Assembly: GCA_003229065.1 (NCBI GenBank)
Contig: QIHJ01000272.1
Span: 1 to 19,840, forward strand
Length of the DNA: 19,840 nt
Direction of reading: 5' to 3'
Origin: Candidatus Dadabacteria bacterium
Lineage (GTDB): Bacteria > Desulfobacterota_D > UBA1144 > Nemesobacterales > UBA2774
Shown here: positions 5,916-14,553 of the stretch, in pieces
Position numbering within the stretch: the stretch's first letter is position 1
Layout: each line of letters begins with the position of its first letter
Notes under the pieces: generated by a model
The model's database searches: none
What the model was told of the DNA's origin: nothing
What the model saw: the letters and a program-made list of their open reading frames with translations, nothing else
Translations under genes and position numbers: made by a program

Positions 5916-6602
5916 ATGCCACAAACAGTTCCGTTATTTGATAAAGTTGCCAAGCACTATGACTCTCTGAACACGTTCTTCAGTCTGGGTATGGACACTT
6001 TATGGAGAAAAAAGCTGGCTCTGGAGTTAAGCGGTTCAAGCTCTATACTCGATATCGCCACAGGTACGGGAGAAGTAGCCATTCAGATGGTAAAAAATCT
6101 GAGCGGTGTTAAGGTAACCGGGCTCGACCCGAGCGCGGGAATGCTGGAGCTGGCTAAAAATAAAATCGGCTCCTCCGAAATAAGCGATCAAATATCCTTA
6201 ACACAAGGCTCAGCAGAAAACCTTCCTTTCACTGACGACAGCTTTGACGCTGTATCGATTGCCTTCGGGATCAGGAATACTCAGGACCCTGCAAAGTCTC
6301 TTTCGGAGATGAGAAGAGTACTTCGAGCCGGGGGCAGAGCTGGGATTATGGAATTCGCAATCCCTGAGAACAGACTCTTTAAGCCTCTTTATCTTTTCTA
6401 TTTCAGAAACATACTTCCGCTTGTGGCGTCGGTGTTCGGAAATAGAAATGAGTACAAATACCTCTCAGACTCCACCAGAGCTTTCCCTCAAAGAGAGGGT
6501 TTTATAGAGCTTATGGAACAATCGGGCTTAAGAGTGGAAAAAACAGTCGAGCTTATGCTCGGAATTGTAATAATTTACGTGGGGGTAAAAGAATCACGCT
6601 AG
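5916..6602 (+). CDS. menG: Demethylmenaquinone methyltransferase (UbiE/MenG family)
   Basis: A 228-residue class I SAM methyltransferase for the last step of menaquinone synthesis (or the C-methylation of ubiquinone). The family N-terminus is intact: FDKVAKHYDSLNTFFSLGMD at 8-27, then WRKK. SAM motif I, ILDIATGTGEVA (44-55), is clear, followed by the acidic LDPSAGML region. The second UbiE signature, SIAFGIRNTQDPAKSLSEM, followed by RRVLRAGGR, is also present, and the C-terminus carries RKYLSDSTR-like YKYLSDSTRAFP. It starts 24 nt after metF and ends 2 nt before the convergent pdxH stop. No other quinone genes are here, so whether the substrate is a mena- or ubiquinone precursor cannot be told; menG is used as the default name. 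Confidence 0.93.
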   Translation: MPQTVPLFDKVAKHYDSLNTFFSLGMDTLWRKKLALELSGSSSILDIATGTGEVAIQMVKNLSGVKVTGLDPSAGMLELAKNKIGSSEISDQISLTQGSAENLPFTDDSFDAVSIAFGIRNTQDPAKSLSEMRRVLRAGGRAGIMEFAIPENRLFKPLYLFYFRNILPLVASVFGNRNEYKYLSDSTRAFPQREGFIELMEQSGLRVEKTVELMLGIVIIYVGVKESR

Positions 6603-6604
6603 TG

Positions 6605-7243
6605 CTAAGGAGCGAGGCGTTCTATGACCCAATTTCCCGGGGCCTCTAGTCTATACCGGAGCCTGTCGTGGAGCCTGTCGGGTCTTCCCTGCCACAATTC
6701 GATCATCCTCGGGACCAGGATATAACCTTGCCAATACGCCGGCCTTGGAATATCCTTACCCTGATACTGTTTCTCGATTTCATTGTAGCGTTTATCTAGT
6801 ACTTCCCTGCTTTCGATTACGCTACTCTGAGGAGATGCCCACGCCCCTATCTGACTACCCCTTGGCCTGCTTGCAAAATATGAATCTGCAGAGCTTTCAT
6901 CCACCAGCTCTATATCTCCTTCAATACGAACCTGGCGCTCGAGCTTTCCCCACCAAAAACAAATAGAAGCATTTGGATTGTCACTGAAATCACTTCCTTT
7001 TTTGCTCTCAGAGTTCGTATAGAATACAAATCCTTTCTCATCATAATCTTTCAGAAGAAGCATCCTCGCTGAAGGTCTCCGGTCTTCACCTGAAGTCGCG
7101 AGAGTAAAAGCGTTTGGATAAATCAGGCCTGCATTCAGAGCAGCCCCAAACCAATTCCCAAACTGTACAAAAGGGCTTGGATCAAGCCCGTCCTCTCTAA
7201 GCTCGTAAAGCTCAAACTGATCGTCCCGGTAGTCCTTACCCAT
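6605..7243 (-). CDS. pdxH: Pyridoxamine 5'-phosphate oxidase
   Basis: A 212-residue FMN enzyme oxidising pyridoxamine- or pyridoxine-5'-phosphate to pyridoxal phosphate. Visible family motifs are the N-terminal DPSPFVQFGNWF, the FMN-site segment RRPSARMLLLKDYDEKGFVF with YTNSESKKG following, and FWWGKLERQVRIEG (dimer and FMN contacts). ASRPRGSQIGAWASPQSS is the signature region, with WQGRPDRLHDR and the typical C-terminus WVIERLAP. All expected parts are present and the length is normal. It lies 14 nt after the TIGR01777 gene and is probably co-transcribed with it, converging on menG. Confidence 0.97.
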   Translation of the reverse strand: MGKDYRDDQFELYELREDGLDPSPFVQFGNWFGAALNAGLIYPNAFTLATSGEDRRPSARMLLLKDYDEKGFVFYTNSESKKGSDFSDNPNASICFWWGKLERQVRIEGDIELVDESSADSYFASRPRGSQIGAWASPQSSVIESREVLDKRYNEIEKQYQGKDIPRPAYWQGYILVPRMIELWQGRPDRLHDRLRYRLEAPGNWVIERLAP

Positions 7244-7257
7244 TGTTTTCTGTCTTA

Positions 7258-8148
7258 CTAGAGAATACCCTCTAGTGCGTCACTTAATCTCGTGTATTTA
7301 AATTTATATCCCGTGTCTAAGAGTTTTTTTGGCTCTACTCTTACACTCGAAAGAAGAGCCTCATCTGCCATCTCGCCAAATATTGCACGGGCCGCGAATG
7401 AAGGGAGCGGCAACACTGTCGGACGTCCCAGCGCCCCGCCCAGATTTTTTGTAAAGTCACTATTGGTTACGCTTCCCGGGGCTACTATGTTTACCGGCCC
7501 TCTAACTTCCTCATTTTTTATACAATGGTATATTGCCCCAATGACGTCTTGAAGTGCGATCCAGCTCCAGTACTGACGGCCGTCCCCGATTCTTCCGCCA
7601 AGACCCAATTTAAAAGGCAGGAGCATTTCCTTAAGCGCTCCTCCATCCTTACTAAGCACGACGCCGATTCTCAGATTTACAACCCTTATGCCCGCTTTAC
7701 TCAAAGGTTCTAGTAAGGCCTCCCATTCAACGCAGAGGTCGGCAAAGAACCCCTCCCCTGGCTCTGAATCCTCAGTTAATACTCCATCCCCGCGGTTACC
7801 ATAGTAACCCACAGCCGAAGCTCCGACCACAACAGCGGGCTTGGCTTTAAGCTTGGATATAGACTCTGTAATCAGAGCGGTGCTGATAAGACGGCTTTTC
7901 CGTATTCTCAATTTCTTCTCAGGGGTCCACCTGCCTGTGATACTCTCTCCCGCCAGATGAACTACCGCTCCGTGGTCTTCCAGAGAATTAAGCTCAATCT
8001 CCCCCCGCTCAGGGTCCCAGTGGGCCTGGCTCTTAAATAAAGAAGAGGTTGAGCGTGTGAGGCCGGTGAACGTATCCTCGCTCTTTTGAATCTCCTCTAT
8101 TAATGCGCTTCCTATGAGGCCAGAAGGGCCGGTGATTAGTATATTCAT
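7258..8148 (-). CDS. TIGR01777-family NAD(P)-dependent epimerase (YfcH-like SDR)
   Basis: A 296-residue extended short-chain dehydrogenase. It opens with the Rossmann dinucleotide motif MNILITGPSGLIGSAL (G7-x2-G-x2-G). VVHLAGESITGRWTPEKK with the following RIRKSR is the signature of the TIGR01777 family. VVGASAVGYYGNRGD carries the Tyr region of the active site (YYG), and VVNLRIGVVLSKDGGAL follows. The C-terminal LPLPSFAARAIFGEMADEAL segment is the DUF1731 domain. Substrates of the family are not established; E. coli YfcH is the best-known relative. The gene lies 70 nt after the luciferase-like gene and 14 nt before pdxH. Confidence 0.93.
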   Translation of the reverse strand: MNILITGPSGLIGSALIEEIQKSEDTFTGLTRSTSSLFKSQAHWDPERGEIELNSLEDHGAVVHLAGESITGRWTPEKKLRIRKSRLISTALITESISKLKAKPAVVVGASAVGYYGNRGDGVLTEDSEPGEGFFADLCVEWEALLEPLSKAGIRVVNLRIGVVLSKDGGALKEMLLPFKLGLGGRIGDGRQYWSWIALQDVIGAIYHCIKNEEVRGPVNIVAPGSVTNSDFTKNLGGALGRPTVLPLPSFAARAIFGEMADEALLSSVRVEPKKLLDTGYKFKYTRLSDALEGIL

Positions 8149-8218
8149 AGATTGCCGTGACTCCGTAAATTCAAGAATAAGGATAGCATATAGAGGCGTT
8201 TAGTGTAGTAGTACTGTA

Positions 8219-9232
8219 TCAGGTAGAGAAGGTTTCTAAAATCGCTTTTTGATACTCCCTCACCTCTTCAAAATCGAGATAATAGTGAGGGGCGCTAAGT
8301 ATAGGTAGATCTAAAACCTCCATGTATTCCTTTACCCTTTTTCTGCATTCCCCAGGTGCGCCGACAATGGCAAAAGTATCGACCATATCATCCGATACGT
8401 TTTTAATCATACCCTCCACGTCACGGTTAAAGAATGCCTCTCTGATCTTTACCGCTTCTTTTTCAAATCCGTGGAGTTTAAACGGAGGCTCGTAAGTCCT
8501 TACGGTAGAGTAGAACGCTATAGTAGCCCGGGCTGCCTCCTTCGCCCGTTTTTTATCTTTGGACACGGCGCATGTGATTATCGAAGCAGTCGTAAAGTTA
8601 TTCCGGTTTTTGTTACTACTATTGAGTCCACGGTCAAGGCTCTTGGTTACAACTTCCCTTATATACCTGAGTGAGCATACGACGTGCCCGATATACCCGT
8701 CGGCAACCTCTCCTGCAGCTTTAGTCATTGCAGCCCCCACACCCGCGAGATAAATTGGGACGTTATCCCGTTCAGGCTTAAAAGCACGGTGGTAGCCCCT
8801 GGTGTTAATATCGTAATATTCGCCTTCAAAGCTAATTGGGTCTTCAAGGTGAGAGGCGCTTATTACACGTCTTATCACCTCTATGCACTCCTTTATCCTC
8901 GTTACGGGTTTACCGTGAGGAAGCCCGTGCCAGAGCTCATTTGTGCGCTTAGCTCCCGAACCCAGACCGAGTATAAGCCTCCCCCGGGAGACCTCATCGA
9001 GATCAAGCGCTGTGAGTGATGTGATTAACGGAGACCGTACGAACGCAAGAGCAACGGCTGTACCGAGCTTTATATCGCGAGTTTCGGCTGCGACCGCGGC
9101 AAGCTGCTGGAAAGAAGTGCGGTATAGCTCAGTCGCCCAGACCGAGTCAAATCCTGCGCTCTCTGCTTCTTTGGCTAAGCAGACGATATCCGACAATCGA
9201 TCTCCGTCCAATATTAATCCTACTGGCTTCAT
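8219..9232 (-). CDS. Luciferase-like (LLM class) flavin-dependent oxidoreductase
   Basis: A 337-residue TIM-barrel oxidoreductase of the bacterial luciferase superfamily. Evidence: AKEAESAGFDSVWATELYRT near residue 20-40, IKLGTAVALAFVRSPLITSLTALDLDEVSRGRLILGLGSG (the RLxLGLGSG motif at about 85-93), RIKECIEVIRRV, and VPIYLAGVGAAMTKAAGEVADGYIGH, which holds the strand and phosphate-binding part of the barrel. It lacks the long insertions of alkane monooxygenases and resembles F420- or FMN-dependent subgroup members; the cofactor and substrate cannot be read from the sequence. It begins 24 nt after the terminator of the ribosomal operon. A -10-like TATTAT sits within that gap, so it may have its own promoter. 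The Shine-Dalgarno is weak. Confidence 0.9.
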   Translation of the reverse strand: MKPVGLILDGDRLSDIVCLAKEAESAGFDSVWATELYRTSFQQLAAVAAETRDIKLGTAVALAFVRSPLITSLTALDLDEVSRGRLILGLGSGAKRTNELWHGLPHGKPVTRIKECIEVIRRVISASHLEDPISFEGEYYDINTRGYHRAFKPERDNVPIYLAGVGAAMTKAAGEVADGYIGHVVCSLRYIREVVTKSLDRGLNSSNKNRNNFTTASIITCAVSKDKKRAKEAARATIAFYSTVRTYEPPFKLHGFEKEAVKIREAFFNRDVEGMIKNVSDDMVDTFAIVGAPGECRKRVKEYMEVLDLPILSAPHYYLDFEEVREYQKAILETFST

Positions 9233-9255
9233 TTATTCTACCGTCCCTATAATAC

Positions 9256-9285
9256 AAAAAAAAGGCGACCTTACAGGCCGCCTTT
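9256..9285 (-). terminator. Intrinsic terminator of the ribosomal-protein operon
   Basis: On the minus strand AAAGGCGGCC, loop TGTAA, GGTCGCCTTT (one G-U pair), followed by a run of eight T (overlapping the stem end). It lies 53 nt beyond the rplQ stop and ends the long spc-alpha transcript. Confidence 0.9.
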
Positions 9286-9338
9286 AGGATAACTTATTTT
9301 AAAATTTTCTCTCGTAATTTAGATAATACGGGAACTCG

Positions 9339-10202
9339 CTAGTCCTCTTTCTTATCAGTCTCATCTGGAGCACCGGGAGTTTCCTCTGTGTCTTCTGCTT
9401 GAGTCTCCGGCTCTTCAGCGGCGCCTGATGTATCTTCAGCACCTTGAGCTTCAGGCTCCGGAGCTCCTTCAGGCTCTGCAGGTGAGTCTCCCTCTTTCGC
9501 TTCAACCTCTCCTGACTTAGCATCTGGTTCTTTTGCGGTCTCTTCCTCAGGAGCCTCTTCTTTAGCTTCGGGCGCTTCTTCCTGAGCTTCAGCTTCCGTT
9601 GTGTCTTGAGCTTCTTGAGCCGCTTCCACAAGCTTTGCCTCAGGAGTTTCTTCTACTTGTGCTTCAAGCGCTTCAGATGTAGCAGCATCAGCAGCTTCCG
9701 CAGCGACTGCTGCAGTCTTTGCTTCTTCTATTAATCCAAGCTCCTCTGCCGATTCTTTCTTCGAGCTCTTTGCTGTTTCTTTCTGAGCCTTGGGTTTTGT
9801 AGCTTTAGCAGGTGCTTTTCTCTTTTTCTTTGTCTTAGGTTTATAATCTTCCTCAACAAGCTCAATTAAGGAAATAGGGCTGTTGTCACCTTTTCTGAAC
9901 CCGAGCTTAATAATCCTCGTATATCCCCCGGGGCGGTCTTTGAACTTCTCCGCAATCTCAGCAAACAGCTTCTTGAGTACTTCGTTGTCTCGTACGTAAG
10001 CTCCGGCCTGCCTTCTTTTATGAAGACTCCCGTCCTTTGCCAGGGTTATAAGCTTCTCGGCAACACGTCGCAGCTCCTTGGCCCTTGTATCGGTCGTTCT
10101 CAATCTGTCGTAGCGAAACAGATCCGTAACCATATTTCGAAGCATAGCTTTTCTATGTTTAGTTGTAACACCGAGTTTTCGTCCTAGTCTTTTATGTCTC
10201 AT
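9339..10202 (-). CDS. rplQ: 50S ribosomal protein bL17 with a long acidic C-terminal extension
   Basis: A 287-residue L17, against about 120-200 in most bacteria. Residues 1-120 are a normal L17 core ([34 protein letters not shown] [35 protein letters not shown]). Residues 121-150 are a Lys/Ala-rich linker ([20 protein letters not shown]). Residues 151-287 are low-complexity Glu/Ala/Pro (for example [16 protein letters not shown]), strongly acidic and probably disordered. The frame stays open without a break up to the TAG/TAA before the terminator, and the Lys-rich shadow frame opposite is a by-product of this bias. L17 sits near the peptide exit tunnel, so the tail could reach the tunnel surface. 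It is the last gene of the operon, 29 nt after rpoA. Confidence 0.96.
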   Translation of the reverse strand: MRHKRLGRKLGVTTKHRKAMLRNMVTDLFRYDRLRTTDTRAKELRRVAEKLITLAKDGSLHKRRQAGAYVRDNEVLKKLFAEIAEKFKDRPGGYTRIIKLGFRKGDNSPISLIELVEEDYKPKTKKKRKAPAKATKPKAQKETAKSSKKESAEELGLIEEAKTAAVAAEAADAATSEALEAQVEETPEAKLVEAAQEAQDTTEAEAQEEAPEAKEEAPEEETAKEPDAKSGEVEAKEGDSPAEPEGAPEPEAQGAEDTSGAAEEPETQAEDTEETPGAPDETDKKED

Positions 10203-10231
10203 ATCTCTTTCTCCGATTCACTTCTGATCCC

Positions 10232-11263
10232 TTACTGAGAAACAATACTATCACTTCTTTTTAATTTCTCGGCATCAAACACTTCCTGATCTATACTAAG
10301 TCCCAAGTCAAGCCCCATTTCCTCAAGCCTCTCCTTGATCTCATATAGCGAGCGTTTGCCGAAATTCTCTAAATTCAGGAGATCCTCTTCGGATTTCTGA
10401 GCCAAGTCACCAGAATACTCTACACCGGCTTTTCTTAGACAGTTAAGAGACCTGGCAGACAGATCCATCTCCTCAATCGTATTGAATAGTATCTCTTCAG
10501 TTCCTTTTATTTCCTGTGTTTCTTCACTTTCAGGCAGTTCGTCCACTTCGGACTCATCGAAATTGATGAATACAGAGAGTTGGTACTTGACGATCTTAGC
10601 AGCATATGCAAGAGCGTCCTCAGGTAGTATCGTCCCATTTGTCCATATCTCAAGCGTGAGTTTCTGAAAGTCCGTGCGTCTTCCCACACGTGCATTGGTG
10701 ACTGCGTAATTCACTTTCCTAATTGGTGAAAAGAGAGCGTCAATCGGGATCACTCCTATTGTAGTCTGAAGCTCCCCTCTTCTCTCGACAGGCTCGTATC
10801 CCCTGCCCATTTCCACAGTCAGTTCCATCTCGAGCTTTGACCCTTCCGCCAAAGTTGCTATATGATGATCCGGATTAAGTATCTCTACATTATGCCCGAA
10901 TGTTATATCGCCGGCTTTAATATCGCACTCTCCTTCAGCGCTTACTGTTATGAGCTGAGGCTCGTACGTATGCATTTTAAGCTCGAGGCCCTTTAAGTTA
11001 AGTATAATTTCCGTAACGTCCTCTTTTACCCCGGGAATAGAAGAAAACTCGTGCAGCACGCCGTCAATCTTTATGGAGGTCACAGCAGGCCCCTGAATTG
11101 AGGAAAGGAGCACTCTTCTCAGCGCGTTTCCGAGCGTAACGCCGTAACCGCGCTCAAGCGGCTCGCAAACGAACTTCGAGTAAAGCTGTGTAGCGCTCTT
11201 TTCTTCTCTTTCTATCCTTTTAGGCTTAATAAGATCTTGCCAATTCTTTTGAAAATCATTCAC
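10232..11263 (-). CDS. rpoA: DNA-directed RNA polymerase subunit alpha
   Basis: A 343-residue alpha subunit. The N-terminal dimerisation domain shows FVCEPLERGYGVTLGNALRRVLLSSIQGPAVTSIKIDGVLHEFSSIPGVKEDV (about 30-83). The C-terminal domain (about 270-325) shows LNCLRKAGVEYSGDLAQKSEEDLLNLENFGKRSLYEIKERL, the helix-hairpin module that binds UP elements and activators. The start is a GTG at 11261-11263 with GGAGGGATC 5-12 nt upstream. The usual alpha-operon order rpsD-rpoA-rplQ is kept. The linker around 240-265 is acidic (ESEVDELPESEETQE). Confidence 0.98.
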   Translation of the reverse strand: MNDFQKNWQDLIKPKRIEREEKSATQLYSKFVCEPLERGYGVTLGNALRRVLLSSIQGPAVTSIKIDGVLHEFSSIPGVKEDVTEIILNLKGLELKMHTYEPQLITVSAEGECDIKAGDITFGHNVEILNPDHHIATLAEGSKLEMELTVEMGRGYEPVERRGELQTTIGVIPIDALFSPIRKVNYAVTNARVGRRTDFQKLTLEIWTNGTILPEDALAYAAKIVKYQLSVFINFDESEVDELPESEETQEIKGTEEILFNTIEEMDLSARSLNCLRKAGVEYSGDLAQKSEEDLLNLENFGKRSLYEIKERLEEMGLDLGLSIDQEVFDAEKLKRSDSIVSQ

Positions 11264-11337
11264 CTTGATCCCTCCGTATTAAAGAAATCTAACATTGTTG
11301 CCCCTATGAATCCTTTTGCATTAACTTAAAACAACTA

Positions 11338-11970
11338 TTACACCCTTGAATAAAACTCCACGACCATCTGCTCATCGATCGGAAACGTTACGTCATCGCG
11401 CTCAGGCGCCCTAAGAACAGTGCCCGCATAGCTCTCTTCGTCCAGCTCAAGCCATTCCGGTACACCTCTCCGGGAGCGAAATTGAAGCGCTTCGTTTATT
11501 CTCTGAAGCTTTTTGCTCTTATCCCTGATTTGAATCTTATCGCCTTCTGCGACCTGATAAGAGGGGATATTTAATGTTTGGCCGTTCACCATTATGTGCT
11601 TGTGACTCACAAGCTGTCTGGCGTCACTTCTAGAGCTGCCGAGACAGAGTCTGAATACCACATTATCAAGTCTACTCTCAAGAAGCGATATCAATATAGA
11701 GCCTGTAACACCTTTTATATGAGATGCCTTTTTAAAATATTTCGAAAACTGTTTTTCTCTTAATCCGTATATTCTCTTTACTTTTTGCTTTTCTCTCAGC
11801 CTCACTCCGTACTCTGAAAACCTACTTCTAAACTTGCCGTGTTCTCCAGGCACCTGGTCAGGCCTTCTTTCAATGGCCGTTTTTCCGTTATAGCTCCTCT
11901 CCCCTTTAAGGAAAAGGTTAACTCCCTCTCTTCTCGAGAGCTTATCAGTTGGCCCCGTATATCTACCCAT
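11338..11970 (-). CDS. rpsD: 30S ribosomal protein uS4
   Basis: A 210-residue S4, a primary 16S rRNA binder. MGRYTGPTDKLSRREGVNLFLKG is the usual opening. There are no N-terminal zinc Cys, so it is the Cys-free form. The S4 RNA-binding domain begins at about residue 98 with SRLDNVVFRLCLGSSRSDARQLVSHKHIMVNG. The C-terminus IDEQMVVEFYSRV is typical. It lies between rpsK and rpoA in the alpha operon. In enteric bacteria S4 represses this operon; no such site is recognisable here. Confidence 0.98.
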   Translation of the reverse strand: MGRYTGPTDKLSRREGVNLFLKGERSYNGKTAIERRPDQVPGEHGKFRSRFSEYGVRLREKQKVKRIYGLREKQFSKYFKKASHIKGVTGSILISLLESRLDNVVFRLCLGSSRSDARQLVSHKHIMVNGQTLNIPSYQVAEGDKIQIRDKSKKLQRINEALQFRSRRGVPEWLELDEESYAGTVLRAPERDDVTFPIDEQMVVEFYSRV

Positions 11971-12020
11971 ATTGTAATTAAACCTCCTTAGTAAAGCTTT
12001 GAGCTATGTAATTCCGCACG

Positions 12021-12407
12021 CTATACCCTTCTTCTCCCGGGCGGCCTGCACCCGTTGTGAGGTATCGGGGTAACGTCTCTGATAAAAGTAATTTTAAGTC
12101 CGGAGGCCTGTAGAGATCTTATTGCCGGCTCTCTCCCCGGACCCGGTCCTTTAACATATACAGATACGCTCTTCATGCCGACGGAGGAAGCTTTCTTAGC
12201 TACATCCTCTGCAGCCATTTGAGCTGCAAACGGCGTTCCCTTTCTCGTTCCCTTAAACCCCTTCGTGCCGCCGCTCGACCACGCAACCACGTTTCCACCG
12301 TTATCGCTTATTGTTATAATCGTGTTGTTAAAAGTAGCTTGAATGTTGACTACCCCCTGCTCCACGAATTTTTTAGCTTTCTTTTTACCTACTTTCTTAG
12401 TAGCCAT
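12021..12407 (-). CDS. rpsK: 30S ribosomal protein uS11
   Basis: A 128-residue S11 from the platform of the small subunit. [61 protein letters not shown] and the C-terminal [18 protein letters not shown] are diagnostic. An upstream in-frame ATG at 12458 would overlap the end of rpsM; the internal start MATKKVGKK at 12407 is preceded by GGAGATACGAG and gives the family length, so I use it. It follows rpsM by 22 nt. Confidence 0.97.
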   Translation of the reverse strand: MATKKVGKKKAKKFVEQGVVNIQATFNNTIITISDNGGNVVAWSSGGTKGFKGTRKGTPFAAQMAAEDVAKKASSVGMKSVSVYVKGPGPGREPAIRSLQASGLKITFIRDVTPIPHNGCRPPGRRRV

Positions 12408-12429
12408 CTCGTATCTCCGGAACTGTAGA

Positions 12430-12810
12430 TTATTTACTAGCCTTCTTCTTTTTGGCAATCGCTGTGCCGCGAGGCCCCTTTCTTGTCCTGGCGTTGGATT
12501 TGGTCTTCTGGCCCCTTGAAGGAAGACCTATTCTGTGTCTTATGCCCCGGTAACAGCCAATCTCTATCAAGCGTCTGATATTGGACTGAACCTCATTCCG
12601 AAGCTCTCCCTCAACAGTGTGTTTTTGCTCCAATATTCCCCTTATCGAAGCTACTTCCTGATCGGATAACTCGTCTGATTTTTTATTCCCATCAATATTA
12701 GCTTCCTTTAATATATCGGCTGATAGAGCATTGCCTATACCGTATATATAGGTAAGACCTACTACTATTCTTTTATTGAGTGGAATATCAACACCCGCAA
12801 TCCTAGGCAT
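12430..12810 (-). CDS. rpsM: 30S ribosomal protein uS13
   Basis: A 126-residue S13. [26 protein letters not shown], then [24 protein letters not shown] and the basic tail [22 protein letters not shown], match the family, which contacts the head of the small subunit and the P-site tRNA. The length is normal. It is preceded by rpmJ by 12 nt, with a ribosome site GGAGGAG just before its ATG that overlaps the end of rpmJ. Confidence 0.98.
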   Translation of the reverse strand: MPRIAGVDIPLNKRIVVGLTYIYGIGNALSADILKEANIDGNKKSDELSDQEVASIRGILEQKHTVEGELRNEVQSNIRRLIEIGCYRGIRHRIGLPSRGQKTKSNARTRKGPRGTAIAKKKKASK

Positions 12811-12822
12811 ACAGTACTCCTC

Positions 12823-12936
12823 CTACCCTTGTTTTTGTTTGTGTCGTTTGTTCGAGCATATAACCCGGACGACACCCTTTCTTTTTATTATTCTGCATTT
12901 ATTGCAAATCTTCTTTACCGATGCTCTAACTTTCAT
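12823..12936 (-). CDS. rpmJ: 50S ribosomal protein bL36 (zinc-binding form)
   Basis: A 37-residue protein, [20 protein letters not shown]..., found by translating the gap between infA and rpsM. It contains the L36 zinc site C11-x2-C14, C27 and H32 (ICSNKRHKQ) and ends in the usual KQKQG. It sits at the expected place after infA and before rpsM. The start ATG is at 12934-12936 with an AGAGGTAAAAT region upstream that supplies the ribosome site. This is the C+ form, which needs zinc. Confidence 0.97.
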   Translation of the reverse strand: MKVRASVKKICNKCRIIKRKGVVRVICSNKRHKQKQG

Positions 12937-12972
12937 TTTATTTTACCTCTTGCAATTTATCTTAGCACCCAA

Positions 12973-13203
12973 TCATTTTTTCAACCTATACGTTATCCTG
13001 CCCTTTGTAAGGTCATAGGGTGAAAGCTCAAGCTTCACTTTATCCCCTGGCAGAATACGTATAAATCTAGTCCTCATTTTTCCCGACACATATGCAAGCA
13101 CTTCGTGCTTGACCTGACCGCCCTCAACCTCAACTCTGAACATCGCATTAGGAAGCGCTTCAAGTACCGTACCCTCAAACTCTATTCTTTCTTCTTTTGC
13201 CAT
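12973..13203 (-). CDS. infA: Translation initiation factor IF-1
   Basis: A 76-residue OB-fold protein that binds the A-site during initiation. The sequence [25 protein letters not shown] and [36 protein letters not shown] match IF-1 almost throughout. It is slightly longer than the usual 72; the extra residues are in the loop [12 protein letters not shown] between strands 2 and 3. It lies 10 nt after map and 36 nt before rpmJ, the common spc-alpha junction order. Confidence 0.98.
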   Translation of the reverse strand: MAKEERIEFEGTVLEALPNAMFRVEVEGGQVKHEVLAYVSGKMRTRFIRILPGDKVKLELSPYDLTKGRITYRLKK

Positions 13204-13213
13204 AAGTTTTGTA

Positions 13214-13972
13214 TTACTGCGTTAATATCACAGGCCCGTCTTCCGTAACCACAACCGTATGCTCGAAATGAGCAGACAGTGTACCGTCTACAGTCACTGC
13301 CGTCCAGCCATCGCTGAGTATCTTGATATCGGGCCTGCCGACGTTGACCATAGGTTCTATCGCGATTACCATTCCGGGTTTTAACTTAACCCCCTTGGCG
13401 TGACTCCCGTTCTCAGGTACGAAATTCGGCACCTGAGGATCTTCGTGGAGCTTAGTGCCTATACCGTGTCCTACAAAAGACCTTACTATCGAAAATCCCT
13501 TGTCTTCAACATATGATTGAATTGCGCGTGATATATCGAAAAGCCTGTTCTTAGACGTAGCCTCATCGATTCCCTTAAGTAATGACGCCTCCGTCACTTT
13601 GAGCAGATTTTGCGCAAGCTTGGAAACCTCGCCCACAGGAACCGTTACAGCCGAGTCCCCAAAAAATCCATCCAGTATTACACCAAAATCAAGCCCGACT
13701 ATATCTCCTTGCTTTAACACTTTTTTCTTGGAAGGTATTCCGTGCACCACTTCATTATTTACAGCAAAACACACGGAGCCCGGGTAATCGGAGTATCCCT
13801 TAAAGGCGGGTTTAGCACCCTGTTTAATGGCATTTTCCTCCGCCATTTTATCCAAATCCCAGGTCGATATACCGGGTTCGACAGATTCTCTGAGCTTCCC
13901 GAGCGTTTCCACCACTATTTGCGCCGCTAAGCGCATCTTTTCAATTTCCTCTTTATTCTTTAGGTGAATCAT
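13214..13972 (-). CDS. map: Methionine aminopeptidase type I
   Basis: A 252-residue pita-bread metalloprotease that removes the N-terminal Met from new proteins. The five dinuclear-metal ligands are all visible: D95 (GLDFG), D106 (GDSAV), H169 (VGHGIG), E206 (IEPMVN) and E237 (FEHTVVV). H78 (VVHGIP) is the conserved substrate-side His. There is no N-terminal zinc-finger extension, so it is type Ia. It starts 2 nt after the adk stop; ribosomal-operon placement couples N-end processing to ribosome output. Confidence 0.98.
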   Translation of the reverse strand: MIHLKNKEEIEKMRLAAQIVVETLGKLRESVEPGISTWDLDKMAEENAIKQGAKPAFKGYSDYPGSVCFAVNNEVVHGIPSKKKVLKQGDIVGLDFGVILDGFFGDSAVTVPVGEVSKLAQNLLKVTEASLLKGIDEATSKNRLFDISRAIQSYVEDKGFSIVRSFVGHGIGTKLHEDPQVPNFVPENGSHAKGVKLKPGMVIAIEPMVNVGRPDIKILSDGWTAVTVDGTLSAHFEHTVVVTEDGPVILTQ

Positions 13973-13974
13973 TT

Positions 13975-14541
13975 TTATATGCCTTGTAAAACCTTATCTA
14001 TTCTGTCAAACACTTCATCTATACTACCCATACCGTCTACTTCTCTGAGTACTCCCTGAGTGTCATAATAAGATTTAAGCGGCTCAGTTTGACTCCTGTA
14101 GACCTGAAGGCGGTTTTTCACCACATCTTCCGTGTCGTCCTCTCTCCCCTCTTTCTTCTGGCGCTCCAATATTCTTTCTATTATTTCAGAGTCTACGACC
14201 TCGATCGACACTACAGCGTCAATCGATACCCCCTCACTCTGGAGCATCTGGCTGAGCGCCTCTGCCTGTCCCACAGTGCGGGGAAAACCATCTAACATAA
14301 AACCCTTTTGAGCGTCGTTTTGTTTAATTCTGTCCTTTATTATTCCTATAACGACACTGTCCGGAACAAGCTCCCCTTTATCCATATAAGATTTCGCAAG
14401 CTCCCCAAGCTCCGTCCCGTTTTTAACAGACTCCCTTAGCATATCGCCTGTTGAGATATGTGCCGTCGCATATTTATCAGCAATATTCTTCGCTTGAGTT
14501 CCCTTTCCCGCCCCTGGCGGCCCAAATAGTACTAATCTCAT
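13975..14541 (-). CDS. adk: Adenylate kinase (short-LID form)
   Basis: A 188-residue AMP kinase (ATP + AMP to 2 ADP). The P-loop GPPGAGKG is at 7-14, the AMP-binding TGDMLR at 31-36, DGFPRT at 84-89, and the Arg-rich segment RQKKEGREDDTEDVVKNRL at 127-145. The LID is short: the roughly 27-residue insert with (in many bacteria) zinc Cys is absent, so this is the short variant rather than the E. coli-type long form. It lies between secY and map in the usual order. Confidence 0.97.
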   Translation of the reverse strand: MRLVLFGPPGAGKGTQAKNIADKYATAHISTGDMLRESVKNGTELGELAKSYMDKGELVPDSVVIGIIKDRIKQNDAQKGFMLDGFPRTVGQAEALSQMLQSEGVSIDAVVSIEVVDSEIIERILERQKKEGREDDTEDVVKNRLQVYRSQTEPLKSYYDTQGVLREVDGMGSIDEVFDRIDKVLQGI

Positions 14542-14553
14542 AGTATCAATCCG

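Noticed and set aside
9299..9631. 110-residue Lys/Arg-rich minus-strand ORF within rplQ
   Set aside because: It is the shifted frame of the acidic, low-complexity L17 tail; its composition (K, R, L, Q) is what GAA/GCx/CCx codons give in another frame.
12408..12458. Upstream start for rpsK
   Set aside because: It would overlap rpsM and add residues not found in S11; the start at 12407 has its own ribosome site.
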